Assembly (NCBI GenBank): GCA_001464815.1 | Contig: LNDW01000020.1 | Location: 186,001-250,000, forward strand | Origin: Betaproteobacteria bacterium Ga0077527 | Lineage (GTDB): Bacteria; Pseudomonadota; Gammaproteobacteria; Burkholderiales; SG8-41 | Length of the DNA: 64,000 nucleotides | Direction: 5' to 3' | Shown: piece by piece, positions 33,418 to 42,346 of the stretch | How the letters are laid out: every line of letters starts with the position of its first letter | Position numbering within the stretch: the stretch's first letter is position 1 | Notes under the pieces: model-generated | What the model saw: only the letters and a program-made list of their open reading frames with translations | Databases searched by the model: none | Told to the model about the DNA's origin: nothing | Translations under genes and position numbers: made by a program

Positions 33418-34407
33418 TCACGGCCATTGCCGCGCCCCGGGATTGATCAGATTGGGCGGCAACTGTCCGCTCAGTGCTGCCACCAGATTGCGCGCAGCGA
33501 GCATCGCCATCGCGCGTCGCGTCGCCTCGGTGGAACTGCCGACATGTGGCGCCAGCACCACGTTGTCCAGCTTCAGGAAACCGGGGTTCAGCTTCGGCTC
33601 GTTCTCGTAGACGTCAAGGCCGGCACCGCGCAGACGGCCATTCTTCAGCGCATCCACCAGCGCCGCATCATCGACCACACCGCCACGCGTGGAGTTGATC
33701 AGGATCGCGCCCGGTTTCATCTTCGCCAGTTGCGCGGCACCGATAAGGTGGTGGGTCTGCGGCGAGTACGGCACCTGCAGCACGACAAAATCGGATTGCG
33801 CCAGCAATTCATCCAGCGTCGCATGACTTGCCTTGCATTTCTGCTCCAGCTCCGGTGCGATGCGGTTGCGGTTGTGGTACAGCACCTTCATCTCGAAACC
33901 GGAGGCGCGGCGCGCGATGGCCTGGCCGATGCGACCCATGCCGACAATGCCCAGCGTCGCGTGGTGCACATCCACGCCCAGCCATTGCTTCAACTGCCAG
34001 CCGGTCCATTCGCCGGCGCGGATACGGCGCTCGACCTCGGTGATGCGCCGCGCGGTGCCGAGCATCAGCGCCCAGGCCAGGTCGGCGGTGCTGTCGTCGA
34101 GCACGCCGGGTGTATTGGTTGCCAGTACGCCTCGCGCGGTGCAGGCCGGGACGTCGATGTTGTTGTAACCAACGGCGATGTTGGCCACCGCCCTGAGTTG
34201 CGGCGCGGCAGCAAGCAGCGCCGCATCCACCTTGTCGGTCAGCGCGCACATCAGGCCGTCACATTCAGCCAGTGCCGCAGCCAGCGCCTTCGGCGCGTAC
34301 GGCGCATCGGTCTGGTTGTCGATTACCGTGCAGTGCTGGCGCAGGTAATCCAGCGTGTCGTCGAACACTTCACGGGTGACCAGGATTTTCGGTTTTGGGC
34401 TGCTCAT
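33418..34407 (-). CDS. 2-hydroxyacid dehydrogenase (glyoxylate/hydroxypyruvate reductase-like)
   Basis: The 329-residue protein carries GIVGMGRIGQAIARRASGF (NAD binding), INSTRGGVVDDAAL (catalytic Arg region), AGLDVYENEPKLNP (Glu) and LAPHVGSSTEATR (His). This fits the D-glycerate dehydrogenase/GhrB group, which reduces glyoxylate and hydroxypyruvate. It follows the amidase gene by 21 nt in the operon. A role in clearing a 2-keto or 2-hydroxy intermediate is likely. Confidence 0.93.
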   Translation of the reverse strand: MSSPKPKILVTREVFDDTLDYLRQHCTVIDNQTDAPYAPKALAAALAECDGLMCALTDKVDAALLAAAPQLRAVANIAVGYNNIDVPACTARGVLATNTPGVLDDSTADLAWALMLGTARRITEVERRIRAGEWTGWQLKQWLGVDVHHATLGIVGMGRIGQAIARRASGFEMKVLYHNRNRIAPELEQKCKASHATLDELLAQSDFVVLQVPYSPQTHHLIGAAQLAKMKPGAILINSTRGGVVDDAALVDALKNGRLRGAGLDVYENEPKLNPGFLKLDNVVLAPHVGSSTEATRRAMAMLAARNLVAALSGQLPPNLINPGARQWP

Positions 34408-34428
34408 GATGGATTCCGTCAGTAAAAA

Positions 34429-35724
34429 TCAGCGTGTCGCCTGAAACAGCCAGCGCGCGGCGCGAATCAGTGCGGCATCGTTGCCGCATCGCGCCACCAG
34501 TTGCACACCCAGCGGCAGGCCGTTGGCGCCACTGAGCAGCGGCAGCGTAATTGCCGGCAGGCCGGCAAAGGTCCACAGCGTGCAGAAGGCCGGATCACCG
34601 GTCGAGTCGAGACCCGGCGGCGCTGTACCCGGCACCGCAGGTGTGACTATGGCATCGACCTGCCCAAACAAGGGATCAAAAGCGGCATTCACCACGGCAA
34701 TCTGCGCACGCGCCGCGGCCACGGCTTCTGCAGCCGTAGCCAGACCACGCTCGATCTGCGCCTGCAACGAAGCGGATAACTGCTCGCGGCCGCGTGTCCA
34801 CTCATCTGCGTAATTCTCCGCGATCTCGGCCTCCATCAGCGTGCGCTGCCAGTCCCAGGCCGGCGCCACTGCAGCGGGCATCTCCAGTTCCGCCAGATTG
34901 AAGCGGCGGGCAAAACCTTCAAAAGCAGCGCGGGTATCGGCCCCGGCCCTGGGCCATGCCGCAGTGCGCATCCACGCCAGGCGCGGCTGCGCGGAGCCGG
35001 ACGTCGCTGACAACAAATGTTCACCGGCCTCACCGTCGCAGAGTACCGCAGCCAGCAACGCCGCATCCTCGACCGAACGTGCGAACACGCCAACCTGATC
35101 CAGCGCCGGCGACTGGCGCAGCACACCTTCACGCGGAATCAGTCCGAAGCCGGGCTTGTAACCAACCACACCACAGAACGCCGCCGGCCGGATCACCGAG
35201 CCATTGGTCTGGGTGCCGATCGCCGCCGGCACCATGCCCGCGGCCACTGCCGCGGCCGAGCCGCTTGAAGAACCGCCGGGCGTATGCGCCGGATGGTGTG
35301 GATTGCGCGTCTTGCCCGGCGCATAGGTGGCCAGCTCGGTGGTCACTGTCTTGCCGAAAATCACCGCACCGGCCGCTCGTAATCGCGCCACCACGACGGC
35401 ATCACTCTGCGGGCGGCGGCCGGCATGCAGCACGGTGCCGTTCTCGGTGGGCATGTCAGCGGTGTCGATGATGTCTTTCACACCAACCGGCACGCCATGC
35501 AAAAGCCCGCGGACCGGCAGTGCGTCCAGCGCAGCTGCCTGGTGGCGCACCAGTTCACGGTCGAGGAAGGTCCAGGCCTCGACCAGGTGCTCGACCGCAT
35601 CGACACGCTCGAGACAGGACTCGCTGACCGCCAGCGCTGTCACCGTGCCCGCGGCACAGCGTTCGCGGATTTCACAAACGCCGAGGGCGCTCAAGGCGCC
35701 CCCGGCTGCCGGCAGACGATCCAT
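34429..35724 (-). CDS. Amidase (amidase signature family)
   Basis: The 431-residue protein holds the catalytic Ser-cisSer-Lys triad: Lys in GVPVGVKDIIDTADMPTENG, and the two Ser residues in the Gly/Ser-rich core PGGSSSGSAAAVAAG and the following AIGTQTNGSVIRPAAFCG. Such enzymes hydrolyse linear amides to acids and ammonia. It lies 6 nt after the TRAP large permease gene, so a TRAP-imported amide or carbamoylated acid may be its substrate. Some members are GatA-like, but no GatB or GatC is nearby. Confidence 0.93.
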   Translation of the reverse strand: MDRLPAAGGALSALGVCEIRERCAAGTVTALAVSESCLERVDAVEHLVEAWTFLDRELVRHQAAALDALPVRGLLHGVPVGVKDIIDTADMPTENGTVLHAGRRPQSDAVVVARLRAAGAVIFGKTVTTELATYAPGKTRNPHHPAHTPGGSSSGSAAAVAAGMVPAAIGTQTNGSVIRPAAFCGVVGYKPGFGLIPREGVLRQSPALDQVGVFARSVEDAALLAAVLCDGEAGEHLLSATSGSAQPRLAWMRTAAWPRAGADTRAAFEGFARRFNLAELEMPAAVAPAWDWQRTLMEAEIAENYADEWTRGREQLSASLQAQIERGLATAAEAVAAARAQIAVVNAAFDPLFGQVDAIVTPAVPGTAPPGLDSTGDPAFCTLWTFAGLPAITLPLLSGANGLPLGVQLVARCGNDAALIRAARWLFQATR

Positions 35725-35730
35725 CTCCGC

Positions 35731-37761
35731 TCAGCGATACAGAACTTCCGGCAGCCACATGCCGATGCCGGGGAACATGTAGAGCAGGATCAGCGCGATG
35801 ATCTGGATACCCATGAACGGAATCATGCCGAGGAAAATCTGGTTCAGCGTGACGTGCGGCGGTGCCACCCCTTTCAGGTAGAACGCCGCCATCGCCACCG
35901 GCGGCGACAGGAAGGCCGTCTGCAGATTCAGCGCCACCAGCAAACCGAAGAACAACGGATCGATGCCGAACTTGGGCAGCAGGGGGATGAAAATCGGCAT
36001 GAAGATGACGATGATCTCGGTCCACTCCAGCGGCCAGCCGAGGATGAAGATGATGAGCTGGGCGAGGATCAGGAACTGGATCGGCGTCAGCCCCAGCGAC
36101 AACACCCACTTCTCGATGATCTCCTGTCCGCCAAGCAGCGCGAAGGCCGCCGAGAAAATCGCCGAACCGACAAACAGCCAGCACACCATCGCGCTGGTCT
36201 TGGCGGTGAGGAATGACGACTCCTTGATGATCACGCCCAGCTCGCGCGTGGTGCTGCCGACGGCGGCAATGCCGGGATTGCCGCGGTAATGCGCGACAAA
36301 GCGGTAGGCGCCAGCGAGCAGGAAGCCGCCGAAGGCACCAACCGCCGCGGCCTCGGTCGGTGTCGCCAGACCAAAGACGATGGAGCCGAGCACGGCAAGG
36401 ATCAGCACCGCCAGCGGGAAAAACGAGGACAGCAGCATCTTGAACACTTCGAAACGCTGCCAGGTCCACAGCGCGTACAGCACCGCCAGCAGCAACACCG
36501 CACCACCCAGCATGCCCCAGAACCATGCCGGCGCCGGCCGGGGTTCGGCCGGTTGTTCGGCGGCGGTGACAGGCTCGGCCGCGGCTTTTTCCGGTTCGGC
36601 GGGCGCCGCTGCCGTGGAACCGGCCGCAGCCGGCTTGTCCGTGCCTTCCGCGGGCGGTTCCTGCAGGCCAGTGCCACCCGCGGGCGGCGGTTCCTGCAGC
36701 CCGGTGCTTTCAGGCGGCGGCTCCTGCAGGCCGCCCGCGGATTCTGCGGGGACATCAGCGGAAGCAATGTTGCCGGTTTCGACCAGACCCGTGGTATCCG
36801 CGTCCTTCAGCGGCGCGGTCACCGCGCTGTAGGTCAGTGCAAGCACCGCAGCCACCGCCAGCGCGGGCAGCAGCGCAACAATGAACTGCCCTGCCGCTGT
36901 CGACTTCGCCACTCCGGGCACGCCACGAAGCGCCCCGGCAAGGCCGAGCAGCGCGTTGCGGCCGCGGCCGGCCAGGGTCTGCGCATACGCCGGCAGTTCA
37001 ACGCGGCGCTCGCTCTCGGGCAATGCCGGCATCCAGTCCGGCTTGATCAACGCCATGATGATCACGTAACCGACATACAGGCCGGCGAGCATGATGCCGG
37101 GGAAAAACGCGCCGGCGTACAGCTGCACCACCGACACGCCGGCGGTCGCGCCATAAACGATCAGCAGCACCGAGGGCGGAATCAGGATGCCCAGGCAACC
37201 ACCCGCGGTCACCGCACCGGCGGCGATCTCGGTCTTGTAGCCGGCCTTGAGCATCGCCGGCATCGCCAGCAGTCCCATCAGCGTCACCACCGCGCCGACG
37301 ATGCCGGTGGCGGTGGCAAAAATCGCGCAGGTGACGATGGTTGCCACCGCCAGCGAACCGGGCACCCGCGCCATCGCAAGGTGCAGGCTCTTGAACAGCT
37401 TTTCGATCAGCGCCGCGCGTTCAACCAGATAACCCATGAACACGAACAGCGGCACCGCGATCAGCACGTCATTGGACATCACACCATAGGCACGCTGCAC
37501 CATCAGGTTCAGCACATGATCAATCGCCATGTCGGGATTGCTGGTGCTGCGGTAGAAGAACCAGGCGAACAGCACGCCCATGCCCATCAGCGTGAATGCC
37601 GTCGGGAAACCGAGCATGATCGCCACCACCACCAGCGCCAGCATCAGCAGGCCGAGATGGCCGTTGGTCATGCTGGTCCACGGCGTCAGAAACAGCACCG
37701 GCAGCGCGATCATCGCCATGATGGTGAAGCCGAACCACAATTCCTTGCGCATCTTGATCAT
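35731..37761 (-). CDS. dctM: TRAP transporter large permease (DctM) with long insertion
   Basis: The 676-residue protein is far longer than a typical DctM (about 425). The DctM halves are recognisable (LGFPTAFTLMGMGVLFAW... and AAAVGAFGGFLLAGAYRF...). Between them, from about residue 250 to 450, lies an insert with two extra predicted TM helices (FIVALLPALAVAAVLALTY and FWGMLGGAVLLLAVLYALW) around a Pro/Glu/Ala-rich loop with three GLQEPP repeats. TRAP permeases import organic acids with Na+ using a periplasmic receptor. The start overlaps the dctQ stop by ATGA. Confidence 0.9.
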   Translation of the reverse strand: MIKMRKELWFGFTIMAMIALPVLFLTPWTSMTNGHLGLLMLALVVVAIMLGFPTAFTLMGMGVLFAWFFYRSTSNPDMAIDHVLNLMVQRAYGVMSNDVLIAVPLFVFMGYLVERAALIEKLFKSLHLAMARVPGSLAVATIVTCAIFATATGIVGAVVTLMGLLAMPAMLKAGYKTEIAAGAVTAGGCLGILIPPSVLLIVYGATAGVSVVQLYAGAFFPGIMLAGLYVGYVIIMALIKPDWMPALPESERRVELPAYAQTLAGRGRNALLGLAGALRGVPGVAKSTAAGQFIVALLPALAVAAVLALTYSAVTAPLKDADTTGLVETGNIASADVPAESAGGLQEPPPESTGLQEPPPAGGTGLQEPPAEGTDKPAAAGSTAAAPAEPEKAAAEPVTAAEQPAEPRPAPAWFWGMLGGAVLLLAVLYALWTWQRFEVFKMLLSSFFPLAVLILAVLGSIVFGLATPTEAAAVGAFGGFLLAGAYRFVAHYRGNPGIAAVGSTTRELGVIIKESSFLTAKTSAMVCWLFVGSAIFSAAFALLGGQEIIEKWVLSLGLTPIQFLILAQLIIFILGWPLEWTEIIVIFMPIFIPLLPKFGIDPLFFGLLVALNLQTAFLSPPVAMAAFYLKGVAPPHVTLNQIFLGMIPFMGIQIIALILLYMFPGIGMWLPEVLYR

Positions 37762-38357
37762 GATTTCACCTGCGCCGGGGTGGCCACATCATCGGCATGG
37801 ACCATTTCCTTCAGCTTGTCGACGTCAACCTCCTCGACGTCCTCCTCGCGTGAAGGCCAGTAGCCCTGCTTCAGGCAGATCACGCAGCGCGCGATCTCGA
37901 CCACGCCCTGCAGCAGCAGCATCAGGCCGGCCAGCGGGATGATGGTCTTGAAGGGATACACCGGCGGACCGTCGGCGGTGATGTTGGAGTGTTCGTTGAT
38001 CTGCCAGGACTCGATGGCAAAAGAGTAACCGGCATAAGTAAGCGCGATGATACCGGGGATGAAAAACACGATGTAAAGGATCAGGTCGAGCGCCGCCTGG
38101 GTGCGCGGCTGGAAAAAACCGTACAACACGTCGCCGCGGACATGGCCGTTCTTGGACAGGGTATAGGCACCGGCCATCATGAACAGCGTACCGTAGAGCA
38201 TGATCATCACGTCAAAAACCCAGGCATGCGGATTGTCCATCACATACCGGGAAAAAACCTCCCAACTGATGAGCAGGGTCAGGCCGACGATCAGCCATGA
38301 AAAAAAGTGGCCTACAAAGGTGCTGACCTTGTCGATGAAAAGCAGGATTTTCTGCAT
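37758..38357 (-). CDS. dctQ: TRAP transporter small permease (DctQ)
   Basis: The ATG at 38357 gives 199 residues with four TM segments (FFSWLIVGLTLLISWEVFSRYV first), typical of DctQ. The motif HVRGDVLYGFFQPRTQAALD is characteristic. The C-terminus is an acidic tail (REEDVEEVDVDKLKE). It pairs with DctM by a 4-nt overlap and is separated from dctP by an intrinsic terminator, which would set receptor above permease levels. Confidence 0.92.
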   Translation of the reverse strand: MQKILLFIDKVSTFVGHFFSWLIVGLTLLISWEVFSRYVMDNPHAWVFDVMIMLYGTLFMMAGAYTLSKNGHVRGDVLYGFFQPRTQAALDLILYIVFFIPGIIALTYAGYSFAIESWQINEHSNITADGPPVYPFKTIIPLAGLMLLLQGVVEIARCVICLKQGYWPSREEDVEEVDVDKLKEMVHADDVATPAQVKS

Positions 38358-38414
38358 GCGCTCTTGTCCTTGCGTTCCGTTACACAGTATTGACGGGAAG
38401 CAGACCATCAAAAA

Positions 38415-38446
38415 AAACACCATCCGGTGTTCGCCGGATGGTGTTT
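38415..38446 (-). terminator. Attenuating hairpin between dctP and dctQ
   Basis: AAACACCATCCGG and CCGGATGGTGTTT form a perfect 13-bp stem with a 6-nt loop; on the minus strand it is followed by a T-run. It lies 28 nt after the dctP stop and probably causes partial termination, a common way to keep receptor expression above permease expression. Confidence 0.8.
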
Positions 38447-38474
38447 CATGCCTTAACGCCGGTACTGGCTGGGG

Positions 38475-39635
38475 TTATTTCTTGGCTGCGTCTTTTTTCG
38501 GCGCCTGTTTCGGGGCGAAGTAATGATTGTATGCCATGCGCCGGTTGACGTTGGTATCGAGATCCCAGCGCACCGCCCGCTCGGCGAACTTGCGCTGCGA
38601 TTCCATGATCTCGCCAAACAGCGCGTTGTCCTTGCGCTTGGCCACCGCATCGTCGTAGCCGGTCAGCTGGGCCTGCAGTACCGCGTCCGGGGTTTTGTAG
38701 AACTTGACGCCCTGGCGCTGCTGCATCTCGATGTAGTCCTGCGAGTAGCGGTTGACCGCCTTCCATGACATGTCGGCGGAGGCCGCCTCGACGGCGTTCT
38801 CGATGATCGACTTCATCCGTGCCGGCAGGGAGTCGAACTTGCCCTTGTTGAACATGATCTCGAACTGCTCGGCGTTCTGGTGGAAGCTCTGCAGCATGCA
38901 CACCTTGGACACGTCCGGGAAGCCGAGGATGCGGTCCGACGAGGCGTTGTTGAACTCGGCGGCGTCAAGCAGACCGCGGTCCATCGCCGGGACGATCTCG
39001 CCACCGGGCAAGGCGTTGACCGCGGCACCCATCGCCGTGAACACGTCAATCGAGATGCCCACCGTGCGGAACTTCAGGCCCTTCATGTCCTGCACCTTGG
39101 TCACCGGTTTCTTGAACCAGCCCAGCGGCTGGGTCGGCATCGGGCCGTAGGGGAAGGACACCACGTTGGCGCCGATCGAGCCGTAGAGCTTGGCAAGCAA
39201 CTCCTTGCCACCGCCATATTTGTGCCATGACAGCAGCATGTTCGCGTCCATGCCAAAGGCCGGGCCGGAACCCCAAAGGGCGAGGGCATTCTGCTTGCCG
39301 TAGTGATAGACCAGCACGCCGTGGCCACCGTCGAGGGTGCCCTTGGACACCGCATCGAGCAACTGGAAGGCCGGAACCACCGCACCCGCCGGCAGCACGT
39401 CGATCTTCAGGTCGCCGCCGGTCATGTCATTGACCTTCTTCGCGAAGTCGAGGGCGTATTCGTGGAAGATGTCCTTGGCCGGCCAGGTACTCTGCCAGCG
39501 CATGGTGATCGGTCCCGCCTGTGCCTTGGAGATCATCGGGAAGCCAGCCACCGCCACACCTGCGGCCGCAGAGGCCCCGGTGAGGAACTTGCGACGGGTC
39601 GTTTTTGCTTCTACAGACTTCGGTTTTTTCAACAT
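38475..39635 (-). CDS. dctP: TRAP transporter substrate-binding protein (DctP)
   Basis: The 386-residue protein begins with a twin-arginine signal (TTRRKFLTGASAAAGVAVAG) and continues with a DctP fold (ITMRWQSTWPAKDIFHEYALDFAKKVNDMTGG). The Arg that anchors substrate carboxylates in DctP is probably in the MKGLKFRTVGI region. It resembles the receptors associated with 2-keto or aromatic acid uptake. It is the first gene of the TRAP operon. The mature protein is periplasmic. Confidence 0.93.
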   Translation of the reverse strand: MLKKPKSVEAKTTRRKFLTGASAAAGVAVAGFPMISKAQAGPITMRWQSTWPAKDIFHEYALDFAKKVNDMTGGDLKIDVLPAGAVVPAFQLLDAVSKGTLDGGHGVLVYHYGKQNALALWGSGPAFGMDANMLLSWHKYGGGKELLAKLYGSIGANVVSFPYGPMPTQPLGWFKKPVTKVQDMKGLKFRTVGISIDVFTAMGAAVNALPGGEIVPAMDRGLLDAAEFNNASSDRILGFPDVSKVCMLQSFHQNAEQFEIMFNKGKFDSLPARMKSIIENAVEAASADMSWKAVNRYSQDYIEMQQRQGVKFYKTPDAVLQAQLTGYDDAVAKRKDNALFGEIMESQRKFAERAVRWDLDTNVNRRMAYNHYFAPKQAPKKDAAKK

Positions 39636-39923
39636 GCACTCCTCCAGATTACGATGACTGCGGAAAACCGCGGCAGACCTTGGCGGCGCCAGCTCGGCGC
39701 CAAACCCGTCGCGACATTTTGTGAAAATCCGGCCTTGCCTTTTTTTATGAATGCAGCGGTGAAAAACCGCGGAAGAACCGGCATCGGCGAGCGGGCATCG
39801 TAGCGCCCGGTATCCCCAAAAGCAAGCCTGAAACCGGGGCTGCGCGAGGGGCGGACAGAGGGAAAAAAGGTCGCGGTAATGCTTACGGCTTCCTGACGGC
39901 CACCCCTCACCGTTCAGGACAAG

Positions 39924-40571
39924 TCAGGGCAGCAACAGCAGATGCACACGATAGGGACCATGGGCGCCCAGGGTGACGGTCTGCTCGATGTCGGCGGTAC
40001 GGGAAGGTCCGGAAACAAAATTGACCGCCCGCGGCATCGCGCCGAGTTCGGCACGCAGCAGGGCCCAGCCCTCCTCCATGCCGGAAACGATGCGCCGGCG
40101 CGAGACCACGGCAATATGGGTTTCCGGGAGCAGGCTGGTCACGGCATGGCTGCCGCCCCCGGAGCACAGCATCAGCGTGCCGGTTTCGGCAATCGCGCAA
40201 AACGAACCGGTGATGCCGACCAGATCATCAGCCCCTGCCGGACGCACTTCGACCCGGAGCCCCTGACCCGCCCAGTCGAGCCCGGCAAAGGCCGGCCAGC
40301 AGACTGCAACAGGCTGCAACGACTGCGCCTGCAGATAAGCGGCCACCGCCTGCGGCACCGCCTGCAGTTCGGGCAACTCATCCACCGTGCTTGACAGATT
40401 GCGCGCACGCTCGATGAACCTCGCCACCAGATCAGCCGGCATGCCCGGCCGCGGCCCGGCAGTCCGCGCCGCGATCTCCTGCGCCACAAGCTCGCGTTCA
40501 GCAGCGCGCGGCGTAACCGCCTTGCCCTGACGGGCACGAATGCGGGCGAGAATGTTGGCGCGTGCGGACAT
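39924..40571 (-). CDS. lutC: LutC/YkgG family protein
   Basis: The 215-residue protein matches LutC/YkgG (LUD domain): GITGSFCAIAETGTLMLCSG, HIAVVSRRRIVSGMEEGWAL and NFVSGPSRTADIEQTVTLGAHGP. With LutA and LutB it forms the iron-sulfur L-lactate oxidation complex. LutB is encoded just upstream with mmsA between, and no lutA is seen in the window, so the complex may include a distant LutA. It is the last gene of the probable lutB-mmsA-lutC unit. Confidence 0.9.
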   Translation of the reverse strand: MSARANILARIRARQGKAVTPRAAERELVAQEIAARTAGPRPGMPADLVARFIERARNLSSTVDELPELQAVPQAVAAYLQAQSLQPVAVCWPAFAGLDWAGQGLRVEVRPAGADDLVGITGSFCAIAETGTLMLCSGGGSHAVTSLLPETHIAVVSRRRIVSGMEEGWALLRAELGAMPRAVNFVSGPSRTADIEQTVTLGAHGPYRVHLLLLP

Positions 40572-40683
40572 TGATCAGGATTGGGAATTGCGCATCGAGC
40601 GTTGCGGAAAAACCTCTGGCACACCCTCTGCGCGAACGCCGATGGCCACCCCCAACCTCCGCTCCTCGATCCTCATTTCAGGT

Positions 40684-42198
40684 TTACCCCAGCGTCGGCA
40701 TGTTGAATCCGGCCGGCAGCGCGTTGGCATCGGGCCAGCGCGAAGTCACCACCTTGCCACGGGTATAGAAACGCACGCCTTCGGGGCCGTGTACATGCTG
40801 GTCGCCGAACAGTGAATTACGCCAGCCGCCGAAGGAATAGAAGGCGATCGGCACCGGAATCGGCACGTTGATGCCGACCATGCCGACCTCGATCTCGCGC
40901 TCGAACTTGCGCGCGGCACCGCCGGAACGGGTGAACACCGCGGTGCCGTTGGCATAGGGGTTGTTATTGATCATCGTGATTGCGTCATCCAGCGATTTCA
41001 CCCGCAGCACCACCAGCACCGGCCCGAAGATCTCGTCGCGATAGATGCTCATCCCGGTGGTGACGTGGTCGAACAATGTGGCGCCGATGAAAAACCCGTT
41101 GTCGTGGCCGGGCACCTTCAGTCCGCGGCCATCAAGCACCAGCTTCGCTCCCGCGGCCACGCCTTGGTCAACATAGCCGGCGATCTTGTCGCGGTGCGGC
41201 TTGCTGATCACCGGCCCCATGTCCACACCCGGCGCAGTACCGCCGCCGATCTTGAGCTTTTCCGCGGAAGCCTTCAGTTTCGCCACCAGCGCATCGGCCA
41301 CCTCTTCCACCGCCACCACCGCCGAAACCGCCATGCAGCGCTCACCAGCCGAGCCATAAGCGGCACCGATCAGCGCGTCCGCCGCAAAATCGAGATCGGC
41401 ATCGGCCAGCACCACGGCGTGGTTCTTCGCGCCGCCCAGCGCCTGCACACGCTTTCCCTCTTTGGCGCAGGTCTCATAAATGTATTTCGCAATCGGCGTC
41501 GATCCGACGAAGGACACCGCCTTCACGTCCGGGTGATGCAGCAGCGCATCGACAGCAACCTTGTCGCCGTGCACCACGTTGAGCACGCCGTCGGGCAGCC
41601 CCGCCTCCTTCAGCAGCTCGGCCATGCGCATCGACGCCGAAGGCACCTTCTCCGAAGGCTTCAGCACAAAGGTATTGCCGCAGGCGATCGCCACCGGAAA
41701 CATCCACAGCGGCACCATCACCGGAAAATTGAAAGGCGTGATGCCGGCGCAGACACCGACCGGCTGGCGGAGCGAATAGGTATCAACACCGGTGCCGACT
41801 TCGGGGCTGTGCTCGCCCTTCAACAGCTGCGGGATGCCGGTGACAAATTCAACGACTTCAAGGCCGCGCTGCACCGAGCCCATTGCGTCAGGCAGGGTCT
41901 TGCCGTGCTCCTCGGTGACCAGCTTCGCCAGCTCTTCGTGGTGCGCCACCAGCAGCTCGCGGAATTTCATCAGGATGCGCGCGCGGCGCAGCGGCGGGGT
42001 GTCGCGCCAGGCCGGCAGCGCCCGTTTCGCCGCAGCGACAGCCGCATCGATATCGGAAGCGTCGGCCAGCGGTACCTGCCGCGTCACCGCGCCGGTGGCC
42101 GGATTGGTGACACCCGCAGTACGGGTGGAGCGCGCCGCGTGCGGCTTGCCGTCGATCCACAGCGGAATGGTGGTGTTGATGTCTTGTGGTTTGTTCAT
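40684..42198 (-). CDS. mmsA: CoA-acylating methylmalonate-semialdehyde dehydrogenase
   Basis: The ATG at 42198 (MNKPQDINTT) gives 504 residues. The ALDH core is complete: GVCAGITPFNFPVMVPLWM, the Glu/Gly region VQALGGAKNHAVVLADAD and the catalytic Cys288 in GSAGERCMAVSAV. GSAGERCMA is typical of MmsA, which oxidises (methyl)malonate semialdehyde to propionyl-CoA or acetyl-CoA using CoA and NAD+. It lies between lutB and lutC. Its likely upstream enzyme, 3-hydroxyisobutyrate dehydrogenase, has a relative in the TRAP operon 8 kb away. Confidence 0.94.
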   Translation of the reverse strand: MNKPQDINTTIPLWIDGKPHAARSTRTAGVTNPATGAVTRQVPLADASDIDAAVAAAKRALPAWRDTPPLRRARILMKFRELLVAHHEELAKLVTEEHGKTLPDAMGSVQRGLEVVEFVTGIPQLLKGEHSPEVGTGVDTYSLRQPVGVCAGITPFNFPVMVPLWMFPVAIACGNTFVLKPSEKVPSASMRMAELLKEAGLPDGVLNVVHGDKVAVDALLHHPDVKAVSFVGSTPIAKYIYETCAKEGKRVQALGGAKNHAVVLADADLDFAADALIGAAYGSAGERCMAVSAVVAVEEVADALVAKLKASAEKLKIGGGTAPGVDMGPVISKPHRDKIAGYVDQGVAAGAKLVLDGRGLKVPGHDNGFFIGATLFDHVTTGMSIYRDEIFGPVLVVLRVKSLDDAITMINNNPYANGTAVFTRSGGAARKFEREIEVGMVGINVPIPVPIAFYSFGGWRNSLFGDQHVHGPEGVRFYTRGKVVTSRWPDANALPAGFNMPTLG

Positions 42199-42228
42199 GG
42201 TGTTCTCGTAAAAAAACTTAAAATCTTC

Positions 42229-42346
42229 AGCCACAGAGGACACAGAGAGCACAGAGAAAAAACAAAAGCATTGCTGCAGACTTGTTTGCCAGCCAACACT
42301 TGTTTTGATTTTGAATTCCTCTGTGTTCTCTGTGTCCTCTGTGGCT
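42229..42346. repeat. CACAGAG-type long inverted repeat, copy 2
   Basis: AGCCACAGAGGACACAGAGA... and the matching CTCTGTGTCCTCTGTGGCT arm enclose about 57 nt between lutB and mmsA. Same family as 24368..24472. The lutB TAG stop is made by its edge, just as the cupin stop is made by copy 1. Confidence 0.75.
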
